Of a stretch of 64,000 nucleotides of DNA, positions 52,778 through 63,813 are shown piece by piece. Below the pieces are notes generated by a model, which was not told where the DNA came from, ran no database searches, and was given only the letters and a program-made list of their open reading frames with translations. Position 1 is the first letter of the stretch. Each line of letters begins with the position of its first letter. Source of the stretch: Metridium senile (lineage: Eukaryota > Cnidaria > Anthozoa > Actiniaria > Metridiidae); the NCBI GenBank assembly GCA_949775045.1, contig OX459108.1, positions 7,133,961-7,197,960 on the forward strand, in the 5' to 3' direction. A program made the translations under genes and the position numbers.

Positions 52778-53912
52778 ACATGGCCAGCATCAATCCGGAC
52801 AAGATGGACTCAGTCAATCTAAAAGTAAAAGTTACATCAAAAGCTCTGAAGAATGTTTCAACTGGCACAATCCTTGAGATGTTGGTCTCAGACGTCAAGT
52901 CATTTGCAAGGTGCATTGCCTGGAATAACTTAGTATCATTTTTTGATAAAAGGCTAAGTTTAGATCAAACATACTTAATGTCAGGCGTACATGTTCGCAA
53001 AATTAAACCCCAATATCAATACCAAGGGACTCTACCTATTGAACTAACACTATCTGGTAGAATAGACATTAAAACATCCCAAAGTACCATTGATACTGTG
53101 CCAGAAACCCCTTACTGTAAGATAAAAGAGTTGAATCAAGCTCTTAACACAAGAGTTAACATTATAGGAATTGTAAAATCTTACGAAAACACACCAACAC
53201 ATATTGTAACCCAACAGGGGAAATCTGTCATAAAGAAAGAATTTACAATTGTAGATGATACAGAGAAGGAAGCTACCGCCACATTGTGGGGAAATCTAGC
53301 TCAAACTTTTGACTTAAGTAACAATCCAGTAGTGAACATTACAAATTCTCCAGTTAAGTATTTCAGAATCATGCCACAATATCTGTAACGTCACCAAAAA
53401 GCAAAACACTAAAAGAGTGGTTTAAGAAAAATCCATTAACCACTCCAGTTTCCACAGCAAAAAGACATCTTGACGTAGGTGATTACACTACAATCGATAT
53501 CAGTGAACTTGAACATACAACTGTTGGATGAGAAGTTCAAGTATTGACAGAAATTCAGGATGTCAAATCCAACATGTACTTCTCTTGCAAAGTATGCAAA
53601 AGCGGTGTCATAACAGTCCTTGACGAAATATTCTGTCAAAAATGCAACAAGGCAACTGAAACCTTTAAAAGAGTTGTTTTAAACTTAAAATTGAAAGGTT
53701 TTGCTCAAGAAGTAAAACTTTTTCAAGACAATATTGCATGTCTTTTAAGTTCCGATATCAATAACATTGACAATACTGATATTGAAGAAGCCATTGAGCC
53801 ATTTAAACATAAACAAGCTAATTTTCTAGTATTGAAAAGGGCAAAAAACAACAACATTGACTACATCATTTTAGACATCACCTTTGGACAATTTAAAAAA
53901 CCTGCACTGTAA
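52778..53912 (+). pseudogene. RPA70-like single-strand DNA-binding protein, broken
   Basis: ATGGCCAGC at 52780 opens MASINPDKMDSVNLKVKV. The frame continues to a TAA at 53386 through two OB-fold-like blocks (FARCIAWNNLVSFFDKRL; EFTIVDDTEKEATATLWG, the typical RPA DBD-B strand pattern). A shift near 53360-53380 moves the frame to SVTSPKSKTLKEWF. A TGA follows at about 53530. Then comes a C-terminal DBD-C-like region with zinc-ribbon cysteines (FSCKVCKSG ... IFCQKCNKA, C-x2-C-x12-C-x2-C), ending at TAA 53910. RPA70 binds ssDNA in replication. Divergent free-standing copies are also carried by Helitron transposons, so this may be a mobile-element cargo rather than a lost host gene. An acceptor-like ccttatag just before the ATG suggests a missing 5' exon. 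Confidence 0.75.
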
Positions 53913-54606
53913 ATATGTTATTTTACAATGTCTTTCCAGTATATTATTTTGTAACAATTATCTCAACAGTACTATGAGAGTCACTAGCATGGTAAAAATA
54001 TTTGCTCTAATTCTTCTTTTGTATCACGTGACCACATTATTGGCTTATAATGATCACATAACAAATGATACAATTTTATATAAAAAAAAAAATATTACCA
54101 CTCTTCTGATTTCCATAGTATTAATTGTCCTTTTAGTTGACTTGTGTTAAGTTAGATAGTAAAAATCTTTTACTGAAATAGTTTTCATCAGACTTTGAAG
54201 TAAGACATTTCCCACTTATACACCAATGGGCAGTAAAAAGAAAAATCTGCATATTCAGAGAATATAATAGATGTCCATGTGACTACAAACCACTTCCCCC
54301 CCTGTACTAAACCAAATTTTACAGTCTGATCTAAACTTTTTCACCTGTTAACAATTGTTACCAAGATCAATGTGTTGGTTAAAGTTATATCTGAGAAACA
54401 GTCAACATACAATGTTTTTTTGTATTATTTAGCACTTTACTTTTTCACAGATATAGCATTTGCAAAGCATACTATCATGAGTATCTGCTATGTAAAACTG
54501 TTGAGTTATAATAGTGATGTTCATATTTTCATCGGTTTTGAAAAAAGCATGTCTGAAAAAACTCACAAAAATAAGAATCCCTGTTACCTAGCTCGTAGTA
54601 ATAATA
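53913..54606. other. AT-rich flank of the RPA-like pseudogene
   Basis: No supported gene. A hydrophobic 88-codon frame at 53884-54150 has no family match and AT-biased content. Confidence 0.4.
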
Positions 54607-54819
54607 CAGTAATATCCTGCATATAAGAACAAGAACACAATCAGCCTGGCGCCAGTTGTACAAAGGGTGGAAAGTGCAATTCAGCGGATAAATCCTTGCC
54701 CAATGGGTAAAATTCATAAAAAACTATGCAGTGCTTAAATTTATTTCCAGTGGATAACTTTATCCACCCAGCCCTTGAACTCCAAAAATTGGTGTTTTCT
54801 TATATGCAGGGGCTTACTG
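54607..54819. mobile_element. TA-flanked Tigger/pogo-like MITE (CAGTAATATCCTG ends)
   Basis: TA CAGTAATATCCTGCATATAA ... TTATATGCAGGGGCTTACTG TA. Same end design as 35740-36000. Confidence 0.75.
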
Positions 54820-56417
54820 TATAGTTGACATTATTATAAAACACATCATCCTATTTTTGAACAATCAATATTATTCCTGATCATTACACCGTTGTAAACT
54901 TAACCAAGTAATTGTTTTGTTAATTTAATATCATGTTCTCTATTTGATACACATGTTAGTAGTTATTCACTAATAAATGTTGAGATCTCTCAGTCTTAAA
55001 AGAGTTTGAGTATTTTATTGTATTAGAAATAATTGAACCAGTGAAATACATAATCAACTAATACTTTAAGTATTTTTCCTGATTTTACTGGTCCAATATT
55101 TTCACTCTATGAGCTCTGTATCAACCTATAACAAGTCTTATGTGCAAAATAAGTGAATTTATATGTAATGTATATACACAAATTGAAGCTTTTTCGTATT
55201 AGTTGATTTTTTAAAACAGATTCAGTCTTTCTTACGTACATAAAAGCCTTCCAAAAAATATTGAAAAACCAGGTTTTCGTCAACAAGACCTTGTCGATTT
55301 TTATTTTCGAATTGACAAGGTCTTGTCGACGAAAACCTCTTTTTTCAACGTACGTATGAACGACTGTTTCTAACATCAACTGACATGAAATTTACGAAGT
55401 CCTTTAATGTCCAGTGTAAAGTTATATCAAACAAATTGATGGAAACTAGCTGGAAAGCTTGTGTGAGCTTCGTCGGTGTTTCTAAACAAACAGTTATAAA
55501 AAGATAATTTTTACACCGTAAAAATTGCAAAAGAAGTTACTCAAACAAATTGAGGCTATTTACCAGACGTTTTTGAAAGCGCGCGGGATAATGATGACGT
55601 CACAATGGTACACAGGAACCCCGCGAAGGATTCTTGACAGACTATGATGCAAATAACGAAATAATTGAATTTTAATATTCACGGGAAATCGCCCAGTAGC
55701 CTATATTCCCAAAGACGTAAATGAAAGCCTTATCTTGACATACAGCTGCCTGACCGAGTAGCCATTTTGGCTCTTGTTACTGTATGTTTCTAATTGGTTG
55801 TTTTTGAGGGAATATTCCCTTAGTGAATTTAAGGATTTTCCCTGTTCGTATAATAAGGGGGTTACCCAGATAATATTAAAGGGGTTTCCCCTGCAGTAGC
55901 TTATTACCGCATGGCGGTCTTCGCTTGAAAATTCAGTTTCCAAGCTAATCTATTTCTTGAATTCAAACTGTTGAATGAATAATGAAGAGAAATCCATTCC
56001 AGCTGCTTACATAAAATTGATTACACACAGTGAAATAACGACAGAAAATAACGACAGAAAATAATATAATAAAACTAATTTTATTTTTAACGTTAAAACA
56101 ATCATTCTACGAAATTGATTCGAGTCGAGTCGTATCATCCCCCATGTGGCGATCAGATTAGGTTGAATGATATTTTTATACTTAAAAAATCACTGTATCA
56201 TGAATGAGAAATATTATAGTTTTGGTTATTATTCATTATCTTATAACTCGGCAAATCGATAACCAATGTTGTTGAACTACATCGTAAATATTCATGATAT
56301 ATGGTTTAGTAAGTAATAGACAGTTATGGGGAATCCCCGGTCCCTACAGACATGATAGATGAAAATATTTAAATTGGTTGTCTATTCTAATAACAATGAT
56401 AATTTCCCTGCATTAAA
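54820..56417. other. Intergenic, small hairpin only
   Basis: A strong hairpin at 55271-55337 (aggttttcgtcaacaagacc / complement). The block ggaaactagc ... gtcggtgtttc near 55440 resembles 36747-36785. The block at 55790-55830 resembles the GBP-S74 promoter. No gene. Confidence 0.5.
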
Positions 56418-57133
56418 TTAAGGTTACCGTCCACGTTCGCGGGGTGCTCTGAGTTAAAAATTGTTTAGCGCGTCACTTAACAATAAAGATAGACAAAGTA
56501 TATATCATTTTAAAGCTTATATAACAGAGAATAAGACTATGTAAGTTTTTTTAAGAAAAAGAATATCTTAAACCAATGCTTCACATAAAACCTCAAAATC
56601 GAGCGCTTTCATTAAAAAAAGTATAAGTCCAAAAGTTCCTACTACTTCGCCGTCATTTCTGCATTATGTCAATCAGCACATACATGTGTTCAAAACCGTG
56701 TCCAGTTTTTTCGATAAAATGCTTCGTTCTTGAATAAATGTGTTTCAAAGTCAACTCATTGTTAAAACTTCAAGTTAAATAACAAAAAGGCCATAACTCT
56801 AAAACTAAGCATTTTATCAAAAAAACTGGACACGGTTTGGAAGACCAATATGTGTTGATTGACATAACGAAGAAATGACGGCGAAGCATTATGAACTTTT
56901 TGACTTATACTTTTTTAAACAACTCGCATTGAAGGCTGTTAATTTTGAGGCTTTTCGAAGAGCATAAAATACAGAAAATTGTTGTATATAACAAACATAC
57001 ACAGTCTTATTCTCTGTTATATAAGCTTTAAAATGATATATAATATGTCTATTATTATTGTAAAATGACGCGGTAAACAAACTTTTAACTGAGAGCATGT
57101 GAAAGCACACCGCGAACGTGGACCGTAACCTTA
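56418..57133. mobile_element. 716-bp inverted-repeat element
   Basis: TTAAGGTTACCGTCCACGTT and its complement bound it. Inner atcattttaaagcttatata and its complement pair, as do cataaaacctcaaaatc and gaggctttt words. No coding content. Confidence 0.8.
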
Positions 57134-57156
57134 AGGGACAGACCATTAGATTTTTT

Positions 57157-57189
<33 letters not shown>

Positions 57190-57383
57190 GGTGGTCAAAT
57201 ACCAAAAAAAATTCGAGCACAGCCCTAAAGAGAAAAAAAAAATTCGAGCACAGCAAGTATTCTGAAAAAAAAAAGATCGTGCAAGATGAAAAAACATTTG
57301 TGCACATACTTAGAGTGGGAAAAGAGTATCGTGAGAAAAAAAATTGCCCAACTCCCCCCTCAAAGATCTAATGGCCCATCCCT
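57134..57383. mobile_element. MITE with AGGGACAGACCATTAGA ends and a 30-nt G run
   Basis: Left agggacagaccattagattt and right aaagatctaatggcccatcc with ct. It abuts the element ending at 57133. G(30) at 57159-57188. Related to 21926-22214. Confidence 0.78.
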
Positions 57384-57805
57384 AAGTAGGTCTTGGTACG
57401 ATGACATTGTAAAATATACAAATTGTATAAATAAATCAAATTAGTATCCAATCCATTCAGTTTTCTTTGTTATTCATAGGGTAGTATTATCCCATATTTC
57501 CCTGGTTTACCTTTGTTGGACCTGGTTTGCGGGCTATACAGTCAATTCAAAAAACATTGTCGTGAACGGGCCTCAAGTCTACGCGACTAGACCGAAAGTT
57601 ATCATGGATAGGAATCACCGAAGCGGTGAATTATTCATAACTAGTTGAATGAGCGCGCTTGGTATTACAGTAAATAAGATATTGGTGAGAAATGCATCTT
57701 TGAGTCTTTGTTAAGTTATAACTACTATTAATTCTGTGTAGGATATCTCTACTTTTGATTAGTTCAAAGATTATTTACTTAATCGCTGCCCGGTCGAGTT
57801 ATCGC

Positions 57806-58198
57806 CTTAGGGGCCGTTTACATGGGAAAAAGTTGTCCCTGGTACCAGGATTACCCTCCTCCCAGGGTCACCCTAGGCGAGCCAACTTTTCTATGATTTC
57901 TAGTAAATCAAGATCGAGTGTTTATATGAGACAGTTTTACTTGCCTCGGCTAGAAGGGTTACCCTACCGGTAGGGTTACCCTCTTTGTGAAAAGGGGTTA
58001 CCCTCTTAACAGGGAAAACTTTTCTCCATGTAAACACACTGTCTCGGTACCCTGAGACAACTTTATCTCTTTAGCATGCGCATTGGATTCGATCGTTCCC
58101 AAGGTGTTTTTTCCATATAAACGCTCGGTATAGTTGGCTCGGGTAGGAGGGTAACCCTGGTGCCAGGGACAACTTTTTTTCTATATAAACGGCTGCTT
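57806..58198. mobile_element. MITE with GGCCGTTTACATGGGAAAAAG ends
   Basis: gggccgtttacatgggaaaa then gttgtccctggtacc; right ggtgccagggacaacttttt then tatataaacggc. Inner ccagggtcacccta and gggttaccctc words recur. Confidence 0.83.
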
Positions 58199-58202
58199 AG
58201 AT

Positions 58203-58498
58203 ACACCTATTTCAAAAATCGTTGTCGCAGCCAAAGCAACAGTCGATACACTGAACCATGCAAAGGATGTCGGTATTTCTTCTTTTGCTATCAATTCATT
58301 CGTAGCATATTTTGGATTGACTTGTTTGTGTTGTATGACCATAACACTGTTACAGTCGTAGATTATGAAACACTGATATTTCTTTAAAAAACGTGTTATA
58401 AATCACAAATTATGTTCATAATACCGACAGCCTTTGCAGGCTTCAGAGTGTGGACTGTATAGCTTCGGCTGCGACAACGATTATTGAAATAGTGATAT
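58203..58498. mobile_element. Inverted repeat with CTATTTCAAAAATCGTTGTCG arms
   Basis: cacctatttcaaaaatcgtt, then gtcgcagccaaagc, pairs with gcttcggctgcgacaacgat. Inner ccatgcaaaggatgtcggta pairs with taccgacagcctttgcagg. A single-arm copy lies at 24142-24240. Confidence 0.78.
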
Positions 58499-58721
58499 AA
58501 CTGTATGCATTTGTCCGCTTCGGTGATTTCTACCTATGTTAACTTTCGGCCTAGTCGCGTTGACTTGAATTCCGTTGACGACAATGTTTTTTGAATTGAC
58601 TGTATACAGATATAGCCCGGGTACGTCTGTATATAGCCCGCTAATTTAACCACGGTTCAATACTTCCTTACATCACTTACACTTAGGCTTCAAGACATGA
58701 AAATTTTGGTCGAAATTCACT

Positions 58722-59789
58722 AAGGCTACGTTTACACGGGACCGGACGAATTTTTGACCGGTCAAAAAGTCGTCCTGGACATGCTGTTCACACGAAACCG
58801 AACAATATTTTCGTTTTAAGGCTACGAAAACGGAAGCGATATGAAAAAAATCACAACTCATAAGAAAATAGTTTTTTTTTCATACTATATTAAGCACAAA
58901 TGCCGGGTAATGAATCATTCTAAAATACAACATGTACATGGATGGTTTTAAATAAAAGACAAGGAAATACCTTGTTCTGTCATATTTTGTCCTTTCAGTG
59001 CTTTCAAAACTCGCATGAAGTCGGACAAAAAATCCTACGAAAATCGATTTTTTTGTGACGTTAGAAAAATTAACTTTTTAGATTAGATTTTATTACCGTG
59101 CAAAATTCGAGGGTTTCGCCCTGTTGAAGCTCAAAACGTGTATGGTTCCTTAATAAAATTTTATATTTTTCTCAGCGGTTTTTGTGCGCGCGCACATCGT
59201 GGGCTCGAATCGAACGTTCAAAAGCGTTCAAAAGTAGCCAGTCACCTTAAGGATTCAACAAACCCTATTTACAACCCTTTCAAATAAAGGGGGTTATGTA
59301 ACCTACCAAAACAGTTACATAATTAAACAATGTCTACTAAAATAGTACCCTAGAAACTAGAGGGTTTCTTGTTCTATTATTCGTATTTATCATTTGTACG
59401 TCTGCGTTCGTTTTTTTTCAAGAGAAACCCTCTAGCCAAATGAGCCTATTCTTTTGAATTCGCCGAGCCAATCAGAAGCGAGGGATCGCCGCGTGACCCC
59501 GGCCTTCTGATTGGTTTAAGTCTATGAAGATCTTTGATTGGATGAAAGGTGACAGCAAGATATCAACAAGTTTGCCAAGTTTCCAAATATGGCTATAATT
59601 GACGTTGTCATTCAATACAGCATGGAAGTGAGATTCTAAGCTCATTTGGCCAGGGGTTAGTTTCGTTGAATCACAAACCATAAACAAACCGTCAAATTTA
59701 CAAACGCTAAAGCGAACGATAAAGCAAGGAGAAAATAACCCCTGGTACCCAGGGTACTAAAATAGTTACATAATGAAACAATGCTCATG
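58722..59789. other. Intergenic with a half-copy of the 45884 MITE
   Basis: taaggctacgtttacacggg and tttttgaccggtcaaaaagt near 58722-58830 match the left half of 45884-46105. The pair agagggtttcttg / caagagaaaccctct near 59361-59435 forms a hairpin. No gene. Confidence 0.5.
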
Positions 59790-61625
59790 CTAATGGGCTT
59801 ATACCAAAACGGTTCGCCTAATCATGAGCGATAGGATACATGAAGTTCGTGAACGAAGACATTATTTGCTTTAAAACTAATATAGAACATATAAAAAGTA
59901 TGAATAAATGAACTACTTACCTGTTGTTTGACCCCGGGGGTTTGACTCTATTCCTTCGAAGTCCTTCGAGTTGTATTTTAAATATGGCGGCTACAATACT
60001 GATTTAATTTTATACAGGCCTAGTCTCTCACGGACTATATAAGCTTATTACGTCATACATTCGCCCTTTGAAGCTATAACTACACTGGGTAGGAAGTCTT
60101 AAGAAGGCTTTCGTGCTATGCTGTAAGAACTTTGCTATGCAATCTTCCATATAAGGCAATGTGCCATGCAATGTTCTAGGGTGGGGTAAATCTAAAAATT
60201 TGTTCTGAGTTAATGTACGTTCTAGGGTAGGGTAAGGCACAAGTTTTCAATGACCGCGGAATCATAATATTTGCAAAATTCACTTTATTGTAGCAAGAGC
60301 CACCGCCGAGAGCTATGCATCAAAATAGTTTATGGTTTTTACATTTATATTTTCTATATTATTTTACGACCAGACGACGCAATTATAAAATGTCGAGGAG
60401 CTGTTGTTACTTTGAGAACTGCACATTTAATAGTGTCTTTTTTTAACAATTTTATAAGATGAAAAATATGTTTTTCCAGATAACGTACTACAGAATGCAA
60501 ATTCGTGTTACGAAATAATTCAATAGAGTAAGAAATTCTTGTTTCTAATTATAAGACCTATCAGAAAAGAATGATATCTGAGGCATTAGAGTAGTTTCAC
60601 ATAAGCAGCTTCTTGCTAATGAGCTCGTTGACAACAAATATAACGTATGCACGTGCATACTTTGTTACAATGTAAACACAATTAACGTCTTTTTTTCTAA
60701 AGTTGACGGTTTTTTATATTGTAACAACCTATGAACGTGAATTCGTTATATTTCTTGTCAACGACCTCATTAGAATATAAGAAATACATTAGCATTCAAG
60801 AAGCGGTTTATGTGAAACTTCTGTATTGTTCATAGAAAACACTAAACAAAGCCTGGATAAACAATCAGTGCCTCTGAGTCTCACTCTTGATTAGTTTGTA
60901 CAAAATTTGCATTCTGTACATTCGTAGCTAGATGATGACTATAGTTCATAACCAGAAAAACAGATATCATCATTGATCATGATTCACCTTCTCGTATTTC
61001 CCTTTACAACACATTTTTGTGCACATTTTGTAACAGCAAAAAAATAATTTTCCTATACTAGCTTCACCCGAATGAATTTAAGCATTCTTTGAGAGCATTT
61101 TACCTATTCTTTTAGCATATTTGTTGTTAACAGAGCCGGGAACAGCAGCGGAAGTATCACACAAAAACTTTAGTCCTCCCCTGTAAAAATTACAACCCTC
61201 CCCCTCAAGAAAGTAGTTTGCTGTCAATTTATGACCATTCGGGGATAAGAGAGTCGTAATTTTTGTCTTACAAGCATGGTACGAAAGCCTAAACAATAGC
61301 CTTTTGTTATAAGAGCTGTGTGATTGGATGTATCATGGCAACCTTGATGGACTTCCTACCCAGTGTAGATATAGTTTCGACGGGCGAATGTATTACGTAA
61401 TATGCTTAAAGTCCGTGAGAGACTAGGCCTGTATAAAATTAAATTTATAGAAGGCGCCATTTTTAAAATAAAACTCGAGGACGATGAAAGGAATAAAGTC
61501 AAGCTACAGGTAAATAGTTCATTTACTCATACTTTATGTTCTATATTAGTTTTAAAGCAAATTATGTCTTCGTTCACGAACTTTATGTATCCTATTGCTC
61601 ATGGCCTAATGACGTTATTGTACAG
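59790..61625. mobile_element. 1.84-kb inverted-repeat element with arms of about 300 bp
   Basis: The left arm about 59800-60110 pairs with about 61320-61620. Shared words include aagttcgtgaacgaagaca, ttaaaactaatatagaac, gcctagtctctcacggac and tacactgggtaggaagtc. The right arm reads an open frame (KVRERLGLYKIK ... from 61402) ending at cag|gtaaat. The left arm keeps the same layout (aacag|gtaagt on the minus strand). Both arms thus resemble an exon with a donor. Confidence 0.8.
60590..60822. mobile_element. MITE nested in the 59790-61625 element
   Basis: agtagtttcacataagcagc with ttcttg pairs with caagaagcggtttatgtgaa. Inner tcgttgacaacaaatataac pairs with its complement. Confidence 0.78.
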
Positions 61626-62157
61626 AACAGTACTACTGATTCGATTTATGGAAAGCAATGAACGGAAAAGCAAGTCATTGATATACAATTAAGCTTATTA
61701 AATTAACTTGAAAAGAATTGAAAAGCCATTGTCAAATGTTTTCTTTTGGGAATAAAGTAACAATGAACGGTTAGCTATCGTCCCAATGGGATTATTGTTG
61801 TGTGAACAAGAACACTGATATGCATTCATTTTGTATTCATTCTATAGAAAACCTCATGAATTAGATACTAGATTTGTTAGTTCCCTCGCACGTTGGCTCC
61901 AGTGCGTCGGCTCTTAGCTATAAACAGCCCTTGGGCCTGCGGTTCGATTGAAAATCTATGCACGCGCAGAGGAATGCGCGCGAACAATGCTTCTCATCAA
62001 ATTTGTCATGCATGCAAAGCTGAATCACATGAATTCTCAACAACAGATATTGCTTCATCTATCCATGTCTTTAATTTGTAGAAGTTAGACGTGAAATCGG
62101 AAATCAAGTAAGTATCAAAGGTGGGATAGAGATTGGTATAGAGCGCAAACCCTTAAT
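61626..62157. other. Intergenic, nothing recognised
   Basis: No gene, repeat or inverted repeat supported. Confidence 0.4.
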
Positions 62158-62159
62158 AT

Positions 62160-62590
62160 AATAAAATCAAAATTGTTACTAACAAACAGTTAGTTTATAC
62201 CCCGTCAACCTGAACAGTCTCAGAAAAGGAAAATACAAAGGAGACAATCCGGGGGGGGGGGGGGGGGGGGGTACTCCCTTTGTCCAAGTGGTAGGGGTGA
62301 TCGGCTGAGATTTTGAAAATGACCCCTAAAAGGTACGCTCAGATACACATAAAGCAGAGTAAAAACGACCCTTAGAACTGATTTTTGAGCCAAATCTCTA
62401 AATGGACCCTAAAAGGTACGCACTGGAAATATTTTAACCCTAAAAGGTACGCCGATCACCCCTACCACTTGGATTAAGGGAGAACCCCCCCCGGGGAGAC
62501 AATACTTCTTTACAGCTTTACTTGTCTAAAATGGTCACTAATAGTCACTAAAAATAATTATAAGACAGCTAGTAACAAATAGATTTTATC
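62160..62590. repeat. Repeat with tagtcactaaaaata words split by a MITE
   Basis: The flanks (gttactaacaaacagttag; ggtcactaatagtcactaaa) match the repeat around 38925-39260 and 63850-64000. The MITE at 62251-62492 interrupts it. Confidence 0.6.
62251..62492. mobile_element. MITE bounded by G and C runs, with CCTAAAAGGTACG repeats
   Basis: G(21) then tactccctttgtccaagtgg with taggggtgatcgg. The right end is the complement ccgatcacccctaccacttg with gattaagggaga and C(8). Inside are three copies of cctaaaaggtacg. Same design as 26080-26380. Confidence 0.82.
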
Positions 62591-63140
62591 TCTCGGATTA
62601 GGTGGTCTCGATCTATATCTACGTGGCTGGGTCCCGGGGCTGGGTGCTGATAATATTCACTCGGATGTGAACCGATGCATAGAGGGGAGTAAAAATTGCT
62701 CTAATAATTGAGCTCAAACTCGGTCACAGACTAGAAAACAGTTATTTACAACTATCTACGTCAAAAAAAGTATTTAATATTGTATATTTGAGGCACAGCG
62801 AAAGGATATTTCGCGACTCCATACATTTATACTATAGATATGCAAATTACTAACATCACAAGTAGCGAGCTTAGGTTCCCTGTGAATAATTCACCGCTTA
62901 TCACCTCCACTTATGGGACTAATTGTTTGATTAATATCATAGTTTTGGAAATACTTCTAAAGGTTTTATTTTCAACATCAGCAGTGATTCTAACACCAAG
63001 GATCAACCGATAACAGATCGAATACCGAATGTATTTAGTAGCGTTACGGAATGTATACAGGCGGGCTTAATGGTCTTCAGGGTTCCCTAGTGTTATTCCG
63101 TATGCGGGAATGTTAGGCCTACTCTGAGGTCCATGTTCGC

Positions 63141-63228
63141 CTATTACCGCCTAATACCGCCTAATACCGCCTAATACCGCCTAATACCGCCTAAACCCGC
63201 CTGATTCCACTTAAAGCCGCCTATCGGT
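63141..63228 (+). repeat. 10-bp tandem repeat (TACCGCCTAA)
   Basis: About eight units between cgcctattaccgcc and aagccgcctatcgg. The middle four are perfect. Confidence 0.9.
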
Positions 63229-63566
63229 AATAATTCTAAAATCATCTAATATTATAACATCATTATTTTCCTTTTGGGTAAATCAATTCAAAAATATCCG
63301 CTATAGAAGGGAATTAATAATTCCTCCTTAGCTATATGGAACAACTGGACCATCGATCCTGACCATGGATGCACATGCATAAATGCATTTAAAATATACT
63401 GTACAAAAAAGGAAGACTGGACATTTCTGATAGTCACTTCAAGTACTTTAGCTATAGTGAGACTTACAAATATACTATTTGTATATTCCTTCACTCTTAC
63501 CTGCATGTACTTGAAATGTACCAAAAATATGGGTCTGAATTAAAAGGTCAGGTTAGAAAATACCTT

Positions 63567-63813
63567 CTGTGTGTATGATTATGATTGTCGCGGAGAAATA
63601 AGCAATTTATGTAATTGCAATTATAGAAGCCTGAAAAAAATTTGGGACTTCAACGGGATTTGAACCCATGACCTTTGCAGTGCCGGTGCAATGCTCTATC
63701 AACTAAGCTATGGGTTCAAATCCCGTTGAAGTCCCAAATTTTTTTCGGGCTTCTATAATTGCAATTACATAAATTGTTTATTTCTCCGCGACGATCATAA
63801 TCATACACACATC
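63567..63813. repeat. Palindrome with a tRNA-like apex
   Basis: tgtgtatgattatgattgtc with gcggagaaataa, and ttgcaattatagaagcc with aaatttgggacttcaacggg, pair with their complements at 63713-63813. The unpaired centre (about 63669-63711, minus strand) continues as tagcttagttgatagagc and ttgcaccggcactgcaa, the D arm and anticodon arm of a tRNA. Confidence 0.85.
63643..63711 (-). other. tRNA-like sequence (anticodon GGC, Ala-type), 5' acceptor missing
   Basis: On the minus strand: TAGCTTAGTTGATAGAGC (D arm), TTGCA-CCGGCAC-TGCAA (anticodon arm, GGC in the loop), variable AGGTC, T arm ATGGG-TTCAAAT-CCCGT, then TGAAGTC-CCA. The matching 5' acceptor GACTTCA is not in place. Instead the inverted copy of the T arm precedes the D arm. 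Position 33 is C rather than U. It is a tRNA relic, not a working gene. Confidence 0.55.

Larger units (their letters stand above)
57531..58619. mobile_element. 1.1-kb TIR element holding two nested inverted repeats
   Basis: The left end cagtcaattcaaaaaacatt with gtcgt, and ctagaccgaaagttatcat, is repeated as the complement at 58530-58605. Inside are 57806-58198 and 58203-58498, placed side by side. Confidence 0.8.

Noticed and set aside
53884..54150. 88-codon hydrophobic frame after the RPA-like pseudogene
   Set aside because: AT-driven hydrophobic composition, overlaps the end of the RPA-like frame, no family resemblance.
63643..63711. Functional alanine tRNA
   Set aside because: No matching 5' acceptor strand and C at position 33; the sequence is the apex of a palindrome.
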